DNA of 32,863 nucleotides, taken from NCBI GenBank assembly GCA_025965875.1, contig JAOPWD010000438.1, forward strand, positions 1-32,863. Reading direction: 5' to 3'. The notes below the pieces were generated by a model. That model saw only the letters and a list, made by a program, of their open reading frames with translations, had not been told where the DNA came from and did no database searches. The translations under genes were made by a program, and so were the position numbers. Below, in pieces: positions 14,933 to 23,502 of this stretch (within the stretch, counting starts at the first letter, position 1; every line of letters begins with the position of its first letter). Origin of the DNA: Pseudonocardiales bacterium (lineage in GTDB: Bacteria; Actinomycetota; Actinomycetes; Mycobacteriales; Jatrophihabitantaceae).

Positions 14933-16321
14933 TCAGGAGTGGCTGTCCGCGCCCACCCACACCGACTTGATGTTGAGGAACTCACGCATGCCGTGCACAG
15001 CGAGTTCCCGGCCATAGCCACTCGTCTTGACGCCGCCGAAGGGCAGCTGCGGATAGCTGGTGGTCATCCCGTTGACGAACGCCATGCCGGCCTGGATGTC
15101 GCGCACGAAGCGTTCCCGTTCGGCCTCGTCGTCGGTCCAGATGTTGGAGCCGAGTCCGAAGTCGGTGTCGTTGGCCAACTCCATGGCGGCGTCGAGGTCA
15201 GGGACGCGGTACAGCGAGGCGACCGGTCCGAAGACCTCCTCGCCGTACATGCGCATGTCCTTGGTGATGCCGGTGATCAGCGTGGGCGGGTAGTACCAGC
15301 CCGGCCCGTCGGGGCGTTGTCCGCCGACGACTACGCGAGCACCCTTGGCGACCGCGTCGCTGACGAGTTCTTCGACGTCCTTGCGTCCCTGTTCGGTCGC
15401 CAGCGGGCCGACCTTCGTCTTGTCGTCCATCGGGTCCCCGACCGGAAGGGCACTGAGCTTATCAGCGAACAAGCGCTCGAATTCGTCAGCCACTGACTCG
15501 TGGACGATGAAGCGCTTGGCCGCGATACAGCTCTGGCCGTTGTTCTGGCACCGCGCCGTCGTCGCGACCTCGGCTGCCTTGTCCAGGTCGGCCGAGGGCA
15601 TGACGATGAACGGGTCGCTGCCGCCTAGTTCCAGGACGGTCTTCTTGATCTCGCCACCGGCGATGGCGGCCACCGACTGGCCGGCGGGGCCGCTGCCGGT
15701 GAGCGTGGCCGCGGCGACGCGCTTGTCGCGCAGGATCTTCTCGACCTTGTCCGAGCCGATGAGCAGCGTCTGGAAGACGTCCGCGGGGAAGCCGGCCTTG
15801 CGGAAGAGCTCCTCCATGTACAGGGCGGTCTGCGGGACGTTACTGGCGTGCTTCAGCACGCCCACATTGCCCGCCATCAGCGCCGGAGCGGCAAACCGCA
15901 TGGCCTGCCACAGCGGGAAATTCCACGGCATGATCGCCAGCACCACACCGATCGGTTGGTACACGACGTACGCCTGCTTCGCGCCGACCGTCTCGGCCTC
16001 GGCTGGCTCGTTGGCGAGGAAACCCGGACCGTGGTCGGCGAAGAACCGCAGCGCGGCGGCGCACTTGGCTGCCTCGGCCTTGGCTGCGGCAAGCGTCTTG
16101 CCCATCTCGGTCGTCATGAGAGCTGCGACCTGATCGGTATCGGCGTCGAGCACGTCGGCGGCCGCGCGCAGCCAGCCGACCCGGTCGGACAGACTCGTGC
16201 GGCGGTAGGACGCGAACGCCTGGGACGCTCGGTCCAATCGATCGTCGATCTCGGCTTCGCTGAGTGGATCGAACGTCTTCAGTGTCTCGCCGGTGGCTGG
16301 GTTGATGGTCGCGATGGCCAT
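14933..16321 (-). CDS. gabD1: NADP-dependent succinate-semialdehyde dehydrogenase
   Basis: This 462-aa aldehyde dehydrogenase oxidises succinate semialdehyde to succinate in the cytoplasm, feeding the TCA cycle. The start IATINPATGETLKTF, PWNFPLWQAMRFAAPALMAGN and GGSDPFIVMPSADLD follow mycobacterial GabD1 closely. The catalytic residues are Glu231 in LELGG and Cys265 in GQSC. The late segments EEVFGPVAS and PFGGVKTSGYGRELAVHGMREF are typical. GGAG lies 7 nt before the ATG. It is downstream of the zinc alcohol dehydrogenase on the same strand with an 84-bp gap, so an alcohol-to-aldehyde-to-acid route is possible but not shown. A broader semialdehyde range cannot be excluded. Confidence 0.92.
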   Translation of the reverse strand: MAIATINPATGETLKTFDPLSEAEIDDRLDRASQAFASYRRTSLSDRVGWLRAAADVLDADTDQVAALMTTEMGKTLAAAKAEAAKCAAALRFFADHGPGFLANEPAEAETVGAKQAYVVYQPIGVVLAIMPWNFPLWQAMRFAAPALMAGNVGVLKHASNVPQTALYMEELFRKAGFPADVFQTLLIGSDKVEKILRDKRVAAATLTGSGPAGQSVAAIAGGEIKKTVLELGGSDPFIVMPSADLDKAAEVATTARCQNNGQSCIAAKRFIVHESVADEFERLFADKLSALPVGDPMDDKTKVGPLATEQGRKDVEELVSDAVAKGARVVVGGQRPDGPGWYYPPTLITGITKDMRMYGEEVFGPVASLYRVPDLDAAMELANDTDFGLGSNIWTDDEAERERFVRDIQAGMAFVNGMTTSYPQLPFGGVKTSGYGRELAVHGMREFLNIKSVWVGADSHS

Positions 16322-16405
16322 GACGCGCTCCGGTAAACGAGGGGGCCTGTCTTTTCAGTACCGGTGATTCACGCTACCGCCGGTCGGCGCGGCGCGGCAT
16401 GGTCG

Positions 16406-17404
16406 TCAGTTGTGCAGGACGGCCGCGCCGCTGTACCGGCCGTGCTTGAGGTCGGCCAGCGCGTTCGGGGCTTCGGCCATCGGGTAGCCAACCGTTCTGG
16501 CCCGGATGCCGAACCGGGTAGCCAGGCCCAGGAACTCCTCGCCGTCCTGACGGGTATTGGCGGTGACGCTGCGCAGCCGGCGCTCGAGAAACAACTCGTC
16601 GCTGTAGTTCAAGCCAGGGATGTCCGTCAGCCAGATCCCGGCGACGGCGAGCGTCCCGCCACGCTCGAGCGCCCGCAGCCCCACCGGCACGAGCTCACCG
16701 GCAGGCGCGAACAGGATCGCGCCGTCGAGCGGCTCGGGCGGTGTGCCGGTGGCATCTGCGACCGAGTCGACGCCGAGTTCGGTCGCCAGTTTGCGGTTGT
16801 TCTCGCCGCGGGTCAGCACGTGCACGCGAAGCCCGAGGTGCAGAGCCACTTGAGCGGTGAGGTGGGCGCTGCCGCCGAAGCCGTAGATGCCCAGTCGGCC
16901 ACCGGGTGGCACCGCGGCGCAGAGCAGGGCGCGGTAGCCGATGATGCCTGCGCACAGCAGCGGTGCGGCCTGCTCGTCGGTGAATGCGTCCGGTAGCCGG
17001 TAGGCGTATGCCTCGTCGACCAGGCAGGCGTCGGCGTACCCGCCGTCGGAGTCCCAGCCGGTGAAGCTCGGCGCCAGGCAGAGATTCTCTTGACCGCGCC
17101 GGCAGAAACGGCAGCTGCCATCCGTACCGCCGAGCCACGGCACGCCGATCCGATCTCCGATTGCGAATCGCTGGGCGCCGGGGCCTTGCGCCTCGACCCG
17201 GCCGACCACTTCGTGGCCGGGCACCACGCCCGGCCGCTTCGGCGGAAGGTCGCATTCGGCCAGATGTAGGTCGGTACGGCACACGCCGCAGCAGATGATC
17301 CGGACGCGGACCTGCCCTACGCCGGGCTCTGGCACGTCTCGTTCGACCCGGCGCAGCGGACCGTCGTCGATAGGGGCGCAGTGGTCGACCGTCCAGGCAA
17401 GCAT
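16406..17404 (-). CDS. Zinc-dependent alcohol dehydrogenase, AdhA-like
   Basis: A 332-aa medium-chain alcohol dehydrogenase using NAD(P). The catalytic zinc region is intact: CGVCRTDLHLAECDLPPKRPGVVPGHEVVGRV holds the Cys and the His-Glu pair. The structural-zinc loop reads GGTDGSCRFCRRGQENLC; relatives have Cys where the Asp stands, so only three of four ligands remain. The nucleotide fold follows with LGIYGFGGSAHLTAQVA. The ATG at 17404 opens the family sequence (LAWTVDHCAPIDDGPLR) with AGGG close upstream; the frame is open back to 17548 but shows only Ala/Arg-rich noise. Substrates are probably short primary alcohols. The gap to 17568 holds only the divergent start region. Confidence 0.88.
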   Translation of the reverse strand: MLAWTVDHCAPIDDGPLRRVERDVPEPGVGQVRVRIICCGVCRTDLHLAECDLPPKRPGVVPGHEVVGRVEAQGPGAQRFAIGDRIGVPWLGGTDGSCRFCRRGQENLCLAPSFTGWDSDGGYADACLVDEAYAYRLPDAFTDEQAAPLLCAGIIGYRALLCAAVPPGGRLGIYGFGGSAHLTAQVALHLGLRVHVLTRGENNRKLATELGVDSVADATGTPPEPLDGAILFAPAGELVPVGLRALERGGTLAVAGIWLTDIPGLNYSDELFLERRLRSVTANTRQDGEEFLGLATRFGIRARTVGYPMAEAPNALADLKHGRYSGAAVLHN

Positions 17405-17568
17405 CACCCTATTGTTCGCCGCTCGGGCCGCCCGTACAGCGGCGGCAGCACGAGCCTCGGCCCATTTCAACCCATCGCGGCGCATGAGGCCGGCTGCGAG
17501 GTGATCATCTGGGCCCCTCGGGCCGCCGCAACCGGCGTCCCAACGCACCGCTCCCGTACCTTGGAGTA

Positions 17569-18021
17569 GTGCTACGCAGGCTTAGATTCGCCCTATCACC
17601 GGGCTGGCTTGTGCTGCACCTGATCGCGCTCGCGCTGATCGTCTCGATGGTCTTGCTCGGCCGCTGGCAACTGAACGTCTCCAACGCCAAGCACTTCAGC
17701 CTGCAGAACTTCGGCTACGCCCTGCAGTGGTGGGCATTCAGCATCTTCGTGCTCGCCATGTGGGCCCGGATCCTGCGCGACACCGGGCGGCGCGCCCACG
17801 ACACTCCGGCGGGCGAGGCCTACCGCGCGGGTCGCTTGCCGGACCCTGAGGCCACCCCGAACCCCGACCAGCCGGTCGCCTACCGTCGGTATGTGATGCC
17901 CCAGAGCAGCGCCGCGCAAGCGCCGTCCACCGACCCGGAGCACGCGGCCTACAACGACTACCTGGCCCGCCTCGACGCCGACTTGCCGGCGACCAGCCGC
18001 GCCGAAGGGACCAACCAGTGA
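17569..18021 (+). CDS. Small membrane protein of unknown function
   Basis: A 150-aa protein with two hydrophobic segments, residues about 11-30 (WLVLHLIALALIVSMVLLG) and 45-65 (YALQWWAFSIFVLAMWARIL), joined by RWQLNVSNAKHFSLQNFG. The start LSPGWLVLHL and the RWQ motif are typical of a widespread actinobacterial family found beside DUF3817 genes, sometimes wrongly labelled a transcriptional regulator. The C-terminal half is hydrophilic and cytoplasmic, with AYRRYVMP and AYNDYLARLDA. The GTG start lies 164 bp from the divergent dehydrogenase. It overlaps the next gene by four bases (GTGA). The function is unknown; the neighbouring copper and cytochrome genes hint at respiratory-complex biogenesis. 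Confidence 0.75.
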   Translation: MLRRLRFALSPGWLVLHLIALALIVSMVLLGRWQLNVSNAKHFSLQNFGYALQWWAFSIFVLAMWARILRDTGRRAHDTPAGEAYRAGRLPDPEATPNPDQPVAYRRYVMPQSSAAQAPSTDPEHAAYNDYLARLDADLPATSRAEGTNQ

Positions 18022-18371
18022 GCCAGCAGGCCACCGCCGCCAGTCCGGCCCGGTCCAAGTACGCCGGCGCACTGCTGCGCTACCGAATCATGGCCTTCAC
18101 CACCGGCGTCGTGCTCGTCGCAGGCACGATCGCCCTGGTGCTCAAGGACCTTCTCCACCTCCACCACATGGAGCCCGGCACCGGCATCCTGTGGGTCGCG
18201 CACGGCTACCTGTACCTGCTCTACGTCATCGCGACCGTCAACCTCGGACTCAAGCTGCGCTGGCCGTGGCTGCGGATGGTCGCAGTGATGCTCGCCGGCA
18301 CCATCCCCACCATGTCGTTCGTCGCCGAGCATTACGTCACGCGCGATACCCGCGCGCGCATGGCCGCCTGA
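18018..18371 (+). CDS. DUF3817 family membrane protein
   Basis: A 117-aa membrane protein with three predicted helices: about residues 24-44 (IMAFTTGVVLVAGTIALVLK), 57-77 (ILWVAHGYLYLLYVIATVNL) and 86-106. The helix YRIMAFTTGVVL, VAHGYLYLLYVIAT and LAGTIPTMSFVAEHYV are the DUF3817 hallmarks. The GTG start overlaps the upstream stop, and GAAGGGA lies about 10 nt before it. The copper cluster begins 46 bp downstream. The role of DUF3817 is not known; conserved pairing with the upstream protein suggests that they work together. Confidence 0.85.
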   Translation: MSQQATAASPARSKYAGALLRYRIMAFTTGVVLVAGTIALVLKDLLHLHHMEPGTGILWVAHGYLYLLYVIATVNLGLKLRWPWLRMVAVMLAGTIPTMSFVAEHYVTRDTRARMAA

Positions 18372-18417
18372 GCGCGGTTCTCAGCAGGTGAGCACCCGCA
18401 GATGCGCAGGGCGTCGA

Positions 18418-20145
18418 GTGAAGCGGCGGCTCGCGATCCTGCTCGCGCTGGTCGGCACCCTCCTCGGCCTCGGCTTCGCGCTGGCCGGCGGCGCCTCCGC
18501 GCACGCGACCGTCGTCACCAGCGATCCGGTCGACGGCTCCCGCCTCGCCCACCCACCCAGCGTCGTCACGATCACGTTCGACGAATCAGTCGGCCTGGGC
18601 GGCGCCAGCTACCTGCACGTCACCGACCAGAGCGGCAACCGCGTCGACAACGGCCCCGCCTTCCATCCCAACGGCGACGCCACCAAGGTCGCCGACCGGG
18701 TCCAGCCAGGCCTCGGCGACGGCACCTACACCGCCAGCTTCCGTGTCGTATCGGCCGACTCCCATCCCGTCGCCGGCACGATCCGCTTCGTCGTCGGCAA
18801 CGGAGTGCTGGCGGCGCCGGGAGCCACGCACACGTCCACCGTGAACCCGACGACGAGCGTGGCCTTCGACATCGCCAGGTGGACCTCGTTCACCGGCGTC
18901 GCGTTGCTCGGCGGCGCGTGGCTGCTGCTGACCGTCTGGCCGCAAGGCCGTGACGACCGCCGCGGCCGAGCGATCGTGTGGACGGGCTGGGGGCTGACCG
19001 GACTCGGCGCGCTGTCCGAACTGCTGCTCCAGGGCCCGTACACGGCTGGCACAGGCTTGTCCGACGTCGCCAACTGGACGCTCCTGGACGCGACGCTACA
19101 CACGTCTTTCGGGCACTACCTCTCCGCGCGCCTGGTGCTGCTCGGTGCCGTCGCGTTGGTGCTGGGCCGGGCCTTGCAGCGCGAGCGCTGGCGCTCTCGA
19201 GTCGAGGACGCCGCCTGGCCGCTGGCCGTCGCCGTAGCCCTGACGTTCTCCTCGGTGGGCCATCCGGACACCACCAACCCCCGCTGGCTGTCGGTCACCG
19301 CCGACACGCTGCACGTGCTGGCCATGGCGGCCTGGGTGGGCGGGATGGTCGTGCTGGCGGCCGCCGTGCTGCCGCGCCGCGAACCGGCTGAGGTGCGGGC
19401 CGTGTTGCCGGTGTTCTCGCGAGTGGCGTTCGCCTCTGTGGCGGTGCTGGCGGTGACGGGCAGCTATGCCGCGTGGCACGGCATCGGAACCGTGCAGGCG
19501 ATCTTCACCACGACGTACGGGTTGCTCGTCGTGGGGAAGGTCGCCCTGTTCCTGGGCCTGCTCGCGCTCGGCAACGTCTCGCGGCTGGCGATCCAGCGGC
19601 AACTGGCGACCGTGCCCGTCGCGTATGCCATGAGCGACGACACCGTCCTGGACGAACAGGCGGCCGGCCAGGCGGACGACCTCGGCGAGGACGCGCTGAG
19701 TGCCACCGACGCCGAGCGCCTGCGCCGGTCGGTGCTCGTCGAGATCGTCCTGGCCGCCTGCGTCCTGGTCCTGACGGCCGTGCTGGTCGCCCAGCCGCGG
19801 GGCAAGGAGGCGATCGCGACCCGGGAGTTGCGTCCGGCCGCGGCGTCGACCGATCTCGGCGACGGGAGCAGCGCCAGGGTCACCATCACGCCCGGACGGC
19901 ACGGCACTGTGGTCGTCGACATATCGCTCAGTTCGGTCGCCAAGGGGACGAAGATCCGTGCCACCGCGGCGCTACCCGGCCAGCAGCTCGGCCCGATCCC
20001 GATCCCCCTCGCCGCGAACGGCGCGAACCAATTCACGGCCAGCAACGTCAATCTGCCCGCAGCAGGTGACTGGGTGATCTCGCTCGTGGTCACGACCTCC
20101 CAATTCGACGCGGTCACCGCGCAGGTCAAGATCCACCTATACTGA
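18418..20145 (+). CDS. CopC-CopD fusion, copper-binding and copper-transport membrane protein
   Basis: A 575-aa fusion that binds copper outside the membrane and probably passes it inward. A signal peptide ends at SASA/His29, so the mature protein starts with His, as in CopC copper sites. The CopC domain (about 29-130) also has ADSHPVAGTIRF, which holds the second His and Asp of the site. A CopD domain of about eight membrane helices follows (about 155-460), with GHYLSARLVLLG, HVLAMAAWVGGMVVLA and a cytoplasmic loop near 405-435. The last 110 residues after a final helix form an outside beta domain, VTITPGRHGTVVVDISL. The GTG at 18418 was chosen for AGGG 7 nt upstream; a GTG at 18388 lacks a site. 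It opens a five-gene copper and redox cluster. Confidence 0.92.
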   Translation: MKRRLAILLALVGTLLGLGFALAGGASAHATVVTSDPVDGSRLAHPPSVVTITFDESVGLGGASYLHVTDQSGNRVDNGPAFHPNGDATKVADRVQPGLGDGTYTASFRVVSADSHPVAGTIRFVVGNGVLAAPGATHTSTVNPTTSVAFDIARWTSFTGVALLGGAWLLLTVWPQGRDDRRGRAIVWTGWGLTGLGALSELLLQGPYTAGTGLSDVANWTLLDATLHTSFGHYLSARLVLLGAVALVLGRALQRERWRSRVEDAAWPLAVAVALTFSSVGHPDTTNPRWLSVTADTLHVLAMAAWVGGMVVLAAAVLPRREPAEVRAVLPVFSRVAFASVAVLAVTGSYAAWHGIGTVQAIFTTTYGLLVVGKVALFLGLLALGNVSRLAIQRQLATVPVAYAMSDDTVLDEQAAGQADDLGEDALSATDAERLRRSVLVEIVLAACVLVLTAVLVAQPRGKEAIATRELRPAAASTDLGDGSSARVTITPGRHGTVVVDISLSSVAKGTKIRATAALPGQQLGPIPIPLAANGANQFTASNVNLPAAGDWVISLVVTTSQFDAVTAQVKIHLY

Positions 20146-20176
20146 CGATTCCGCTATAGCGAAAGGCAAATCCCTG

Positions 20177-20890
20177 ATGACGAGGCTCCGTACCATCGCC
20201 CTGGCTGGTTCCGCCGCGGCGGTGGCGCTGCTCGTGCTGGCGGCGCCCGCATTCGCGCACGTCACCGTCAGCGCACCCGGAGCCACGCGCGGCGGCAGCG
20301 ATCAGGAGATCACCTTCCGGGTGCCGGTCGAGAAGAACGTCAACACGGTGGGCGTCAAAGTCGCGCTGCCGACCAACACCCCGATCGCCTCGGTGGAGGT
20401 CCAGGCCATGCCCGGCTGGACACACACCGAGAAGACCACGAAGCTGGCCACCCCCATCAAGACCGACGACGGTGAGATCACCGAGGCGGTCACGGAGATC
20501 GACTGGACGGCACAGCCGGGGCAGGGTCTCAAGCCGGGTGAGTTCGGTGCGTTCACGATCATCGCCGGGCTGCTGCCCGATGCGCCGACGGTCACGTTCA
20601 AGGCGATCCAAACCTATGCAGACGGCACTTCGACGGCCTGGATCGAGACCGCCGCGCCCGGCAGCGCCGAGCCGGAACACCCGGCCCCGGTGTTGACGTT
20701 GGCTGCAGCGGACTCGACCGGCGCACCCGCCAACACAGCCACGGCGACGGCGATCGCGCAGCCGGCGGCGAGCAAGGCGAGCAAGGCCAGCAACACCGGC
20801 CCCGTGGTGCTGTCGATCGTCGCGCTCGTGCTGGCGGCTGCGGCGCTGGGGCTCGCAGTCGTCTCGCGGGCCCGTGGGAGGCAGTCCTGA
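20177..20890 (+). CDS. YcnI-family copper-binding protein
   Basis: This 237-aa protein has a signal peptide that ends AFA before His28, giving a mature N-terminal His. In Bacillus YcnI that His, a Glu and a nearby Trp bind one copper ion. Here the Glu of FRVPVEKN and the Trp of DGTSTAWIE stand at matching places. The DUF1775 domain covers about 28-160 (HVTVSAPGATRGG, VEVQAMPGWT, EIDWTAQPGQGLKPGEFGAF). An Ala/Thr-rich linker leads to one C-terminal anchor helix near residues 211-230, so the copper domain faces outward. AAAGG lies 9 nt before the ATG, in a 31-bp gap that contains the palindrome CGCTATAGCG (20152-20161). The next gene begins within its stop codon. Confidence 0.92.
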   Translation: MTRLRTIALAGSAAAVALLVLAAPAFAHVTVSAPGATRGGSDQEITFRVPVEKNVNTVGVKVALPTNTPIASVEVQAMPGWTHTEKTTKLATPIKTDDGEITEAVTEIDWTAQPGQGLKPGEFGAFTIIAGLLPDAPTVTFKAIQTYADGTSTAWIETAAPGSAEPEHPAPVLTLAAADSTGAPANTATATAIAQPAASKASKASNTGPVVLSIVALVLAAAALGLAVVSRARGRQS

Positions 20891-21414
20891 TGCGGATCCC
20901 GTGGCCGGCGGTCCTGGGCGGCACGCTGGTTGCTGCCGTGGGCGCGGTCGGTCTCATTCGCGGCGCGGTACCGGTAGCCACGGCGGGCAGCAACTTGGGC
21001 TCGCCGCCGATCGTCGTGACCAATGCCTACGTCCGCGAGCCGGCCCCGCCCACTGACGCGGCGGCGGCGTACTTCACCGTCTACAACACGACCGCTCAGG
21101 ACGACACGCTTCGGTCGGTGACGTCCGGGGCGGGCGCCACCTCGGTGTTGCACACGATCGTCGACGGCACGATGACGGCCGCGGCGTCGGGCGCGGTGAT
21201 TCCCGCGCACGGCAGTCTCGTACTGTCGACAGGCAAGGGACACGTGATGATCGAGCAGCTGTTCGGCAAGCTGCTGCCCGGCCAGAGCGTCAACCTGGAA
21301 CTGGTCTTCGTGCAGGCCGGCCCGATCGACATCACTGCGCCGGTGATCGCGCTCGGGGCGCCGGCGCCGGGCAGCTCGTCCACCGCATCGCCGTCAACGG
21401 GAGCAACGAAGTGA
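20890..21414 (+). CDS. PCuAC-family periplasmic copper chaperone
   Basis: A 174-aa exported copper chaperone of the PCuAC (DUF461) family, which delivers Cu(I) to the CuA site of cytochrome c oxidase, often with SCO1. An N-terminal signal or anchor helix covers about 6-28. The domain starts IVVTNAYVREPAPPTDAAAAYFTVYN. The copper residues run as HTIVDGTM, then IPAHGSLVL and GHVM, matching the family's H...M...HxM scheme; the second Met of the usual M-x-M is Ala here. The C-terminal Ser/Thr-rich tail is disordered. The start overlaps the previous stop by one base (TGATG), and the SCO1-like gene follows with a GTGA overlap, which supports joint function. Confidence 0.9.
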   Translation: MRIPWPAVLGGTLVAAVGAVGLIRGAVPVATAGSNLGSPPIVVTNAYVREPAPPTDAAAAYFTVYNTTAQDDTLRSVTSGAGATSVLHTIVDGTMTAAASGAVIPAHGSLVLSTGKGHVMIEQLFGKLLPGQSVNLELVFVQAGPIDITAPVIALGAPAPGSSSTASPSTGATK

Positions 21415-22073
21415 GCGGCATGGTTCGACCTGTTCGACTAGCCGTGCTGAGTGCGTTCGTCGCCTGCGCGGCGGTGCTGAGCGGCTGCTCGAGCTCGCAA
21501 ACGAACTCGTCGAACAGCGCCGCGCCCTCGCAGCTCAACGGCCAGCCGCAGGGCGGATCCGGTTTCCACGGCGTCGGGCTCGTCCCGCCGCAGCCCCGGC
21601 CGTCGTTCACGCTCAGCGACACCACCGGCAAGACGTTCGCGTTCGGCACGCGCACAGCCGGCCACCCGACGCTGGTGTTCTTCGGTTACACGAACTGCCC
21701 GGACGTCTGCCCGACGACGATGGCCGACATCCACACCGCGCTCAAGGCCGTGCCCGCAGCCCTGCAGCGCCGGACCTACGTCGTGTTCGTCTCGACCGAT
21801 GTCAAGCACGACACCGCCGCGGTGATCAACAAGTGGCTGTCGAACTTCACCGACGGCGTCGGCGCGACGTTCGTGGGGCTGCGCGGCACGCAGGCCCAGA
21901 TCGACGCAGCTCAGGCCGCGGCGCACATTGCGCTGGCCGAGGACGACGGCCAGACCCACTCAGCGCAGGTGCTGCTCTTCGGCGCGGACGACTACGCGCG
22001 GGTGACGTTCCTGCAGAGCACCAACGAGGCTGAACTGATGGCGCATGACCTCCCGCTGGCAGCCAAGGCCTGA
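21411..22073 (+). CDS. SCO1/SenC-family copper chaperone lipoprotein
   Basis: This 220-aa protein is a lipoprotein (lipobox LSGC, Cys26) with a thioredoxin-like SCO1 domain that carries copper and thiol chemistry for cytochrome oxidase assembly. After a Ser/Gly-rich tether, SFTLSDTTGKTFAF opens the fold. The copper motif CPDVC supplies Cys96 and Cys100 in FFGYTNCPDVCPTTM. The third ligand, His, is in QTHSAQVLLFG. VFVSTDVKHDTAAVINKWL is the usual mid-domain segment. The GTG start overlaps the PCuAC stop. An ATG three codons on is an alternative. The gene pair PCuAC-SCO1 is the classic CuA loading set, although no oxidase subunit gene lies in this window. Confidence 0.92.
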   Translation: MSGMVRPVRLAVLSAFVACAAVLSGCSSSQTNSSNSAAPSQLNGQPQGGSGFHGVGLVPPQPRPSFTLSDTTGKTFAFGTRTAGHPTLVFFGYTNCPDVCPTTMADIHTALKAVPAALQRRTYVVFVSTDVKHDTAAVINKWLSNFTDGVGATFVGLRGTQAQIDAAQAAAHIALAEDDGQTHSAQVLLFGADDYARVTFLQSTNEAELMAHDLPLAAKA

Positions 22074-22104
22074 CCCAAATGGGCTTAAGGCAGAATCACC
22101 GCTC

Positions 22105-23442
22105 GTGACCTGGAACTCAGTACGGCCTTGGCTCGGCACCGTCATCCGTCTCGTCCTGGGCGTCGTCTGGTTGTGGTCGGGCTTTTCCAAGCTGCACGAC
22201 CCGCGCGCCTTCGTCCAGACGGTCCGGGCCTACGACGCGACGCCGGAGTGGATGTCCAAGGCGATCGGGTACGGAATGCCGGTGCTCGAGGTGTGTGTGG
22301 GCCTGCTGCTGGTCGTCGGCGTGGCGGTGCGGATCGCCGCCATCGTGTCCGCGGCTCTGTTGTTCGTCTTTCTCATCGGGCTCGTCCAGGCCGCGGCGCG
22401 TGACATCCAGCTGGACTGTGGCTGCTTCAGCGGCGGCGGGGTGACCGCGGGCTCGACGCATTACATCCTCGACATCCTGCGCGACCTCGTGCTGCTGATC
22501 CTGGCGGGATATCTCGTCGTGTGGAGCATGACCCGGCTCTCGATCGAGGAGTTCCTCGGCCGCAACGACTACGTCGAACCGCCCTCGGCCAAGCGGATGC
22601 GCAGCGAGGGTGGGCAGCGCAAGTACAACGCGATGCTCGCGTCCCGGCAAAAAGAGGCGCGCGACCGCTCGCTCTACGTCAACGGCTCGCTCGCGATCGT
22701 CGTCGTTCTCGTGTCGATCATCGGCATCGGCGTGCAGGGCGGCCGGGCCAAGATCAAGGGCGCCCTGACCGCGACGAACGCCACCGCGACGAATGGCGTC
22801 ATCTACGGGAAGAAGGCGGCCGCGACGGTCGACGTGTTCGAGGACTTCATGTGCCCGGCCTGCGGGGCCTTCGAGCGGTCGGCCGGCAAGACCCTCGAGG
22901 CCGACGTCAAGGCCAACAAGGCTCAGGTCCGGTACCACACGATCGCGATCCTCGACGCAGCCTCCAACGGCACGAATTACTCGACGCGGGCGGCTAATGC
23001 GTCGCTGTGTGCCTCGGATGTCAGCGTCGACGCGTTCGTGAAGTTCCACGACATCCTCTTCCAGTCGGACGTCCAGCCCAAAGAGAACACCAACGGCCTC
23101 ACCGATGGGAAGTTCCTGCAGATCGCGCAGCAGGCCGGCTTGGCGACCGGTGCGCAGGCCACGTTCACGACCTGCGTGCAGACCGAGCAGCACAAGGCGC
23201 TCGTGGAGGCGCTCACCGAGAACGCGAGCAAGCGTGGCGTGACCGGGACGCCGACGGTGCTGGTCAACGGCAAGACGGTGAAGACGGACCTGGCCTCGGT
23301 GACCGCGGCGATTGCGGCGGCCGACGCCAAGGGACCGGCCCCGGCGCCCTCGCCCACCCCTACGCCGACCCCGTCGAAGGCCGGTACCGGCACCGCCACC
23401 AAGAGCGCGTCACCGAGCGCGACAACCAGCACGAAGGGCTGA
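22105..23442 (+). CDS. Fused MauE/DoxX-like membrane protein and DsbA-like thioredoxin
   Basis: A 445-aa fusion. Residues about 8-160 form a four-helix MauE/DoxX domain (RLVLGVVWLWSGFSKLHDP) with an extracytoplasmic DCGCF pair, Cys105 and Cys107. A charged loop and one helix (about 190-212) lead to an exported DsbA-type thioredoxin domain. It has FEDFMCPACGAFE (Cys250, Cys253), NYSTRAANASLCA and the cis-Pro loop GVTGTPTVLVNG. The tail is a Pro/Ser/Thr-rich, low-complexity stretch. In many actinomycetes the two halves are separate neighbouring genes. Electrons could pass between the DCGC and CPAC pairs, keeping SCO1 or other exported thiols in the right state. The GTG at 22105 fits the family start; it has only a distant AAGG, so it may be weakly initiated or leaderless. 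Confidence 0.88.
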   Translation: MTWNSVRPWLGTVIRLVLGVVWLWSGFSKLHDPRAFVQTVRAYDATPEWMSKAIGYGMPVLEVCVGLLLVVGVAVRIAAIVSAALLFVFLIGLVQAAARDIQLDCGCFSGGGVTAGSTHYILDILRDLVLLILAGYLVVWSMTRLSIEEFLGRNDYVEPPSAKRMRSEGGQRKYNAMLASRQKEARDRSLYVNGSLAIVVVLVSIIGIGVQGGRAKIKGALTATNATATNGVIYGKKAAATVDVFEDFMCPACGAFERSAGKTLEADVKANKAQVRYHTIAILDAASNGTNYSTRAANASLCASDVSVDAFVKFHDILFQSDVQPKENTNGLTDGKFLQIAQQAGLATGAQATFTTCVQTEQHKALVEALTENASKRGVTGTPTVLVNGKTVKTDLASVTAAIAAADAKGPAPAPSPTPTPTPSKAGTGTATKSASPSATTSTKG

Positions 23443-23454
23443 GGCTGTACGACG

Positions 23455-23488
23455 AAGGGCCGGACTCCCACCTGGGAGTCCGGCCCTT
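23455..23488. terminator. Perfect bidirectional terminator between the copper cluster and HU
   Basis: AAGGGCCGGACTCCC (23455-23469) pairs perfectly over 15 bp with 23474-23488 across a 4-nt loop. It stands between two convergent genes and has an AA/TT edge on each side, so it can end transcription from both directions. Confidence 0.9.
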
Positions 23489-23502
23489 TGACGTTGGCGG
23501 AC

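Noticed and set aside
17405-17548. N-terminal extension of the alcohol dehydrogenase
   Set aside because: The extra 48 residues are Ala/Arg-rich, unlike the family, and would run into the promoter region of the divergent gene.
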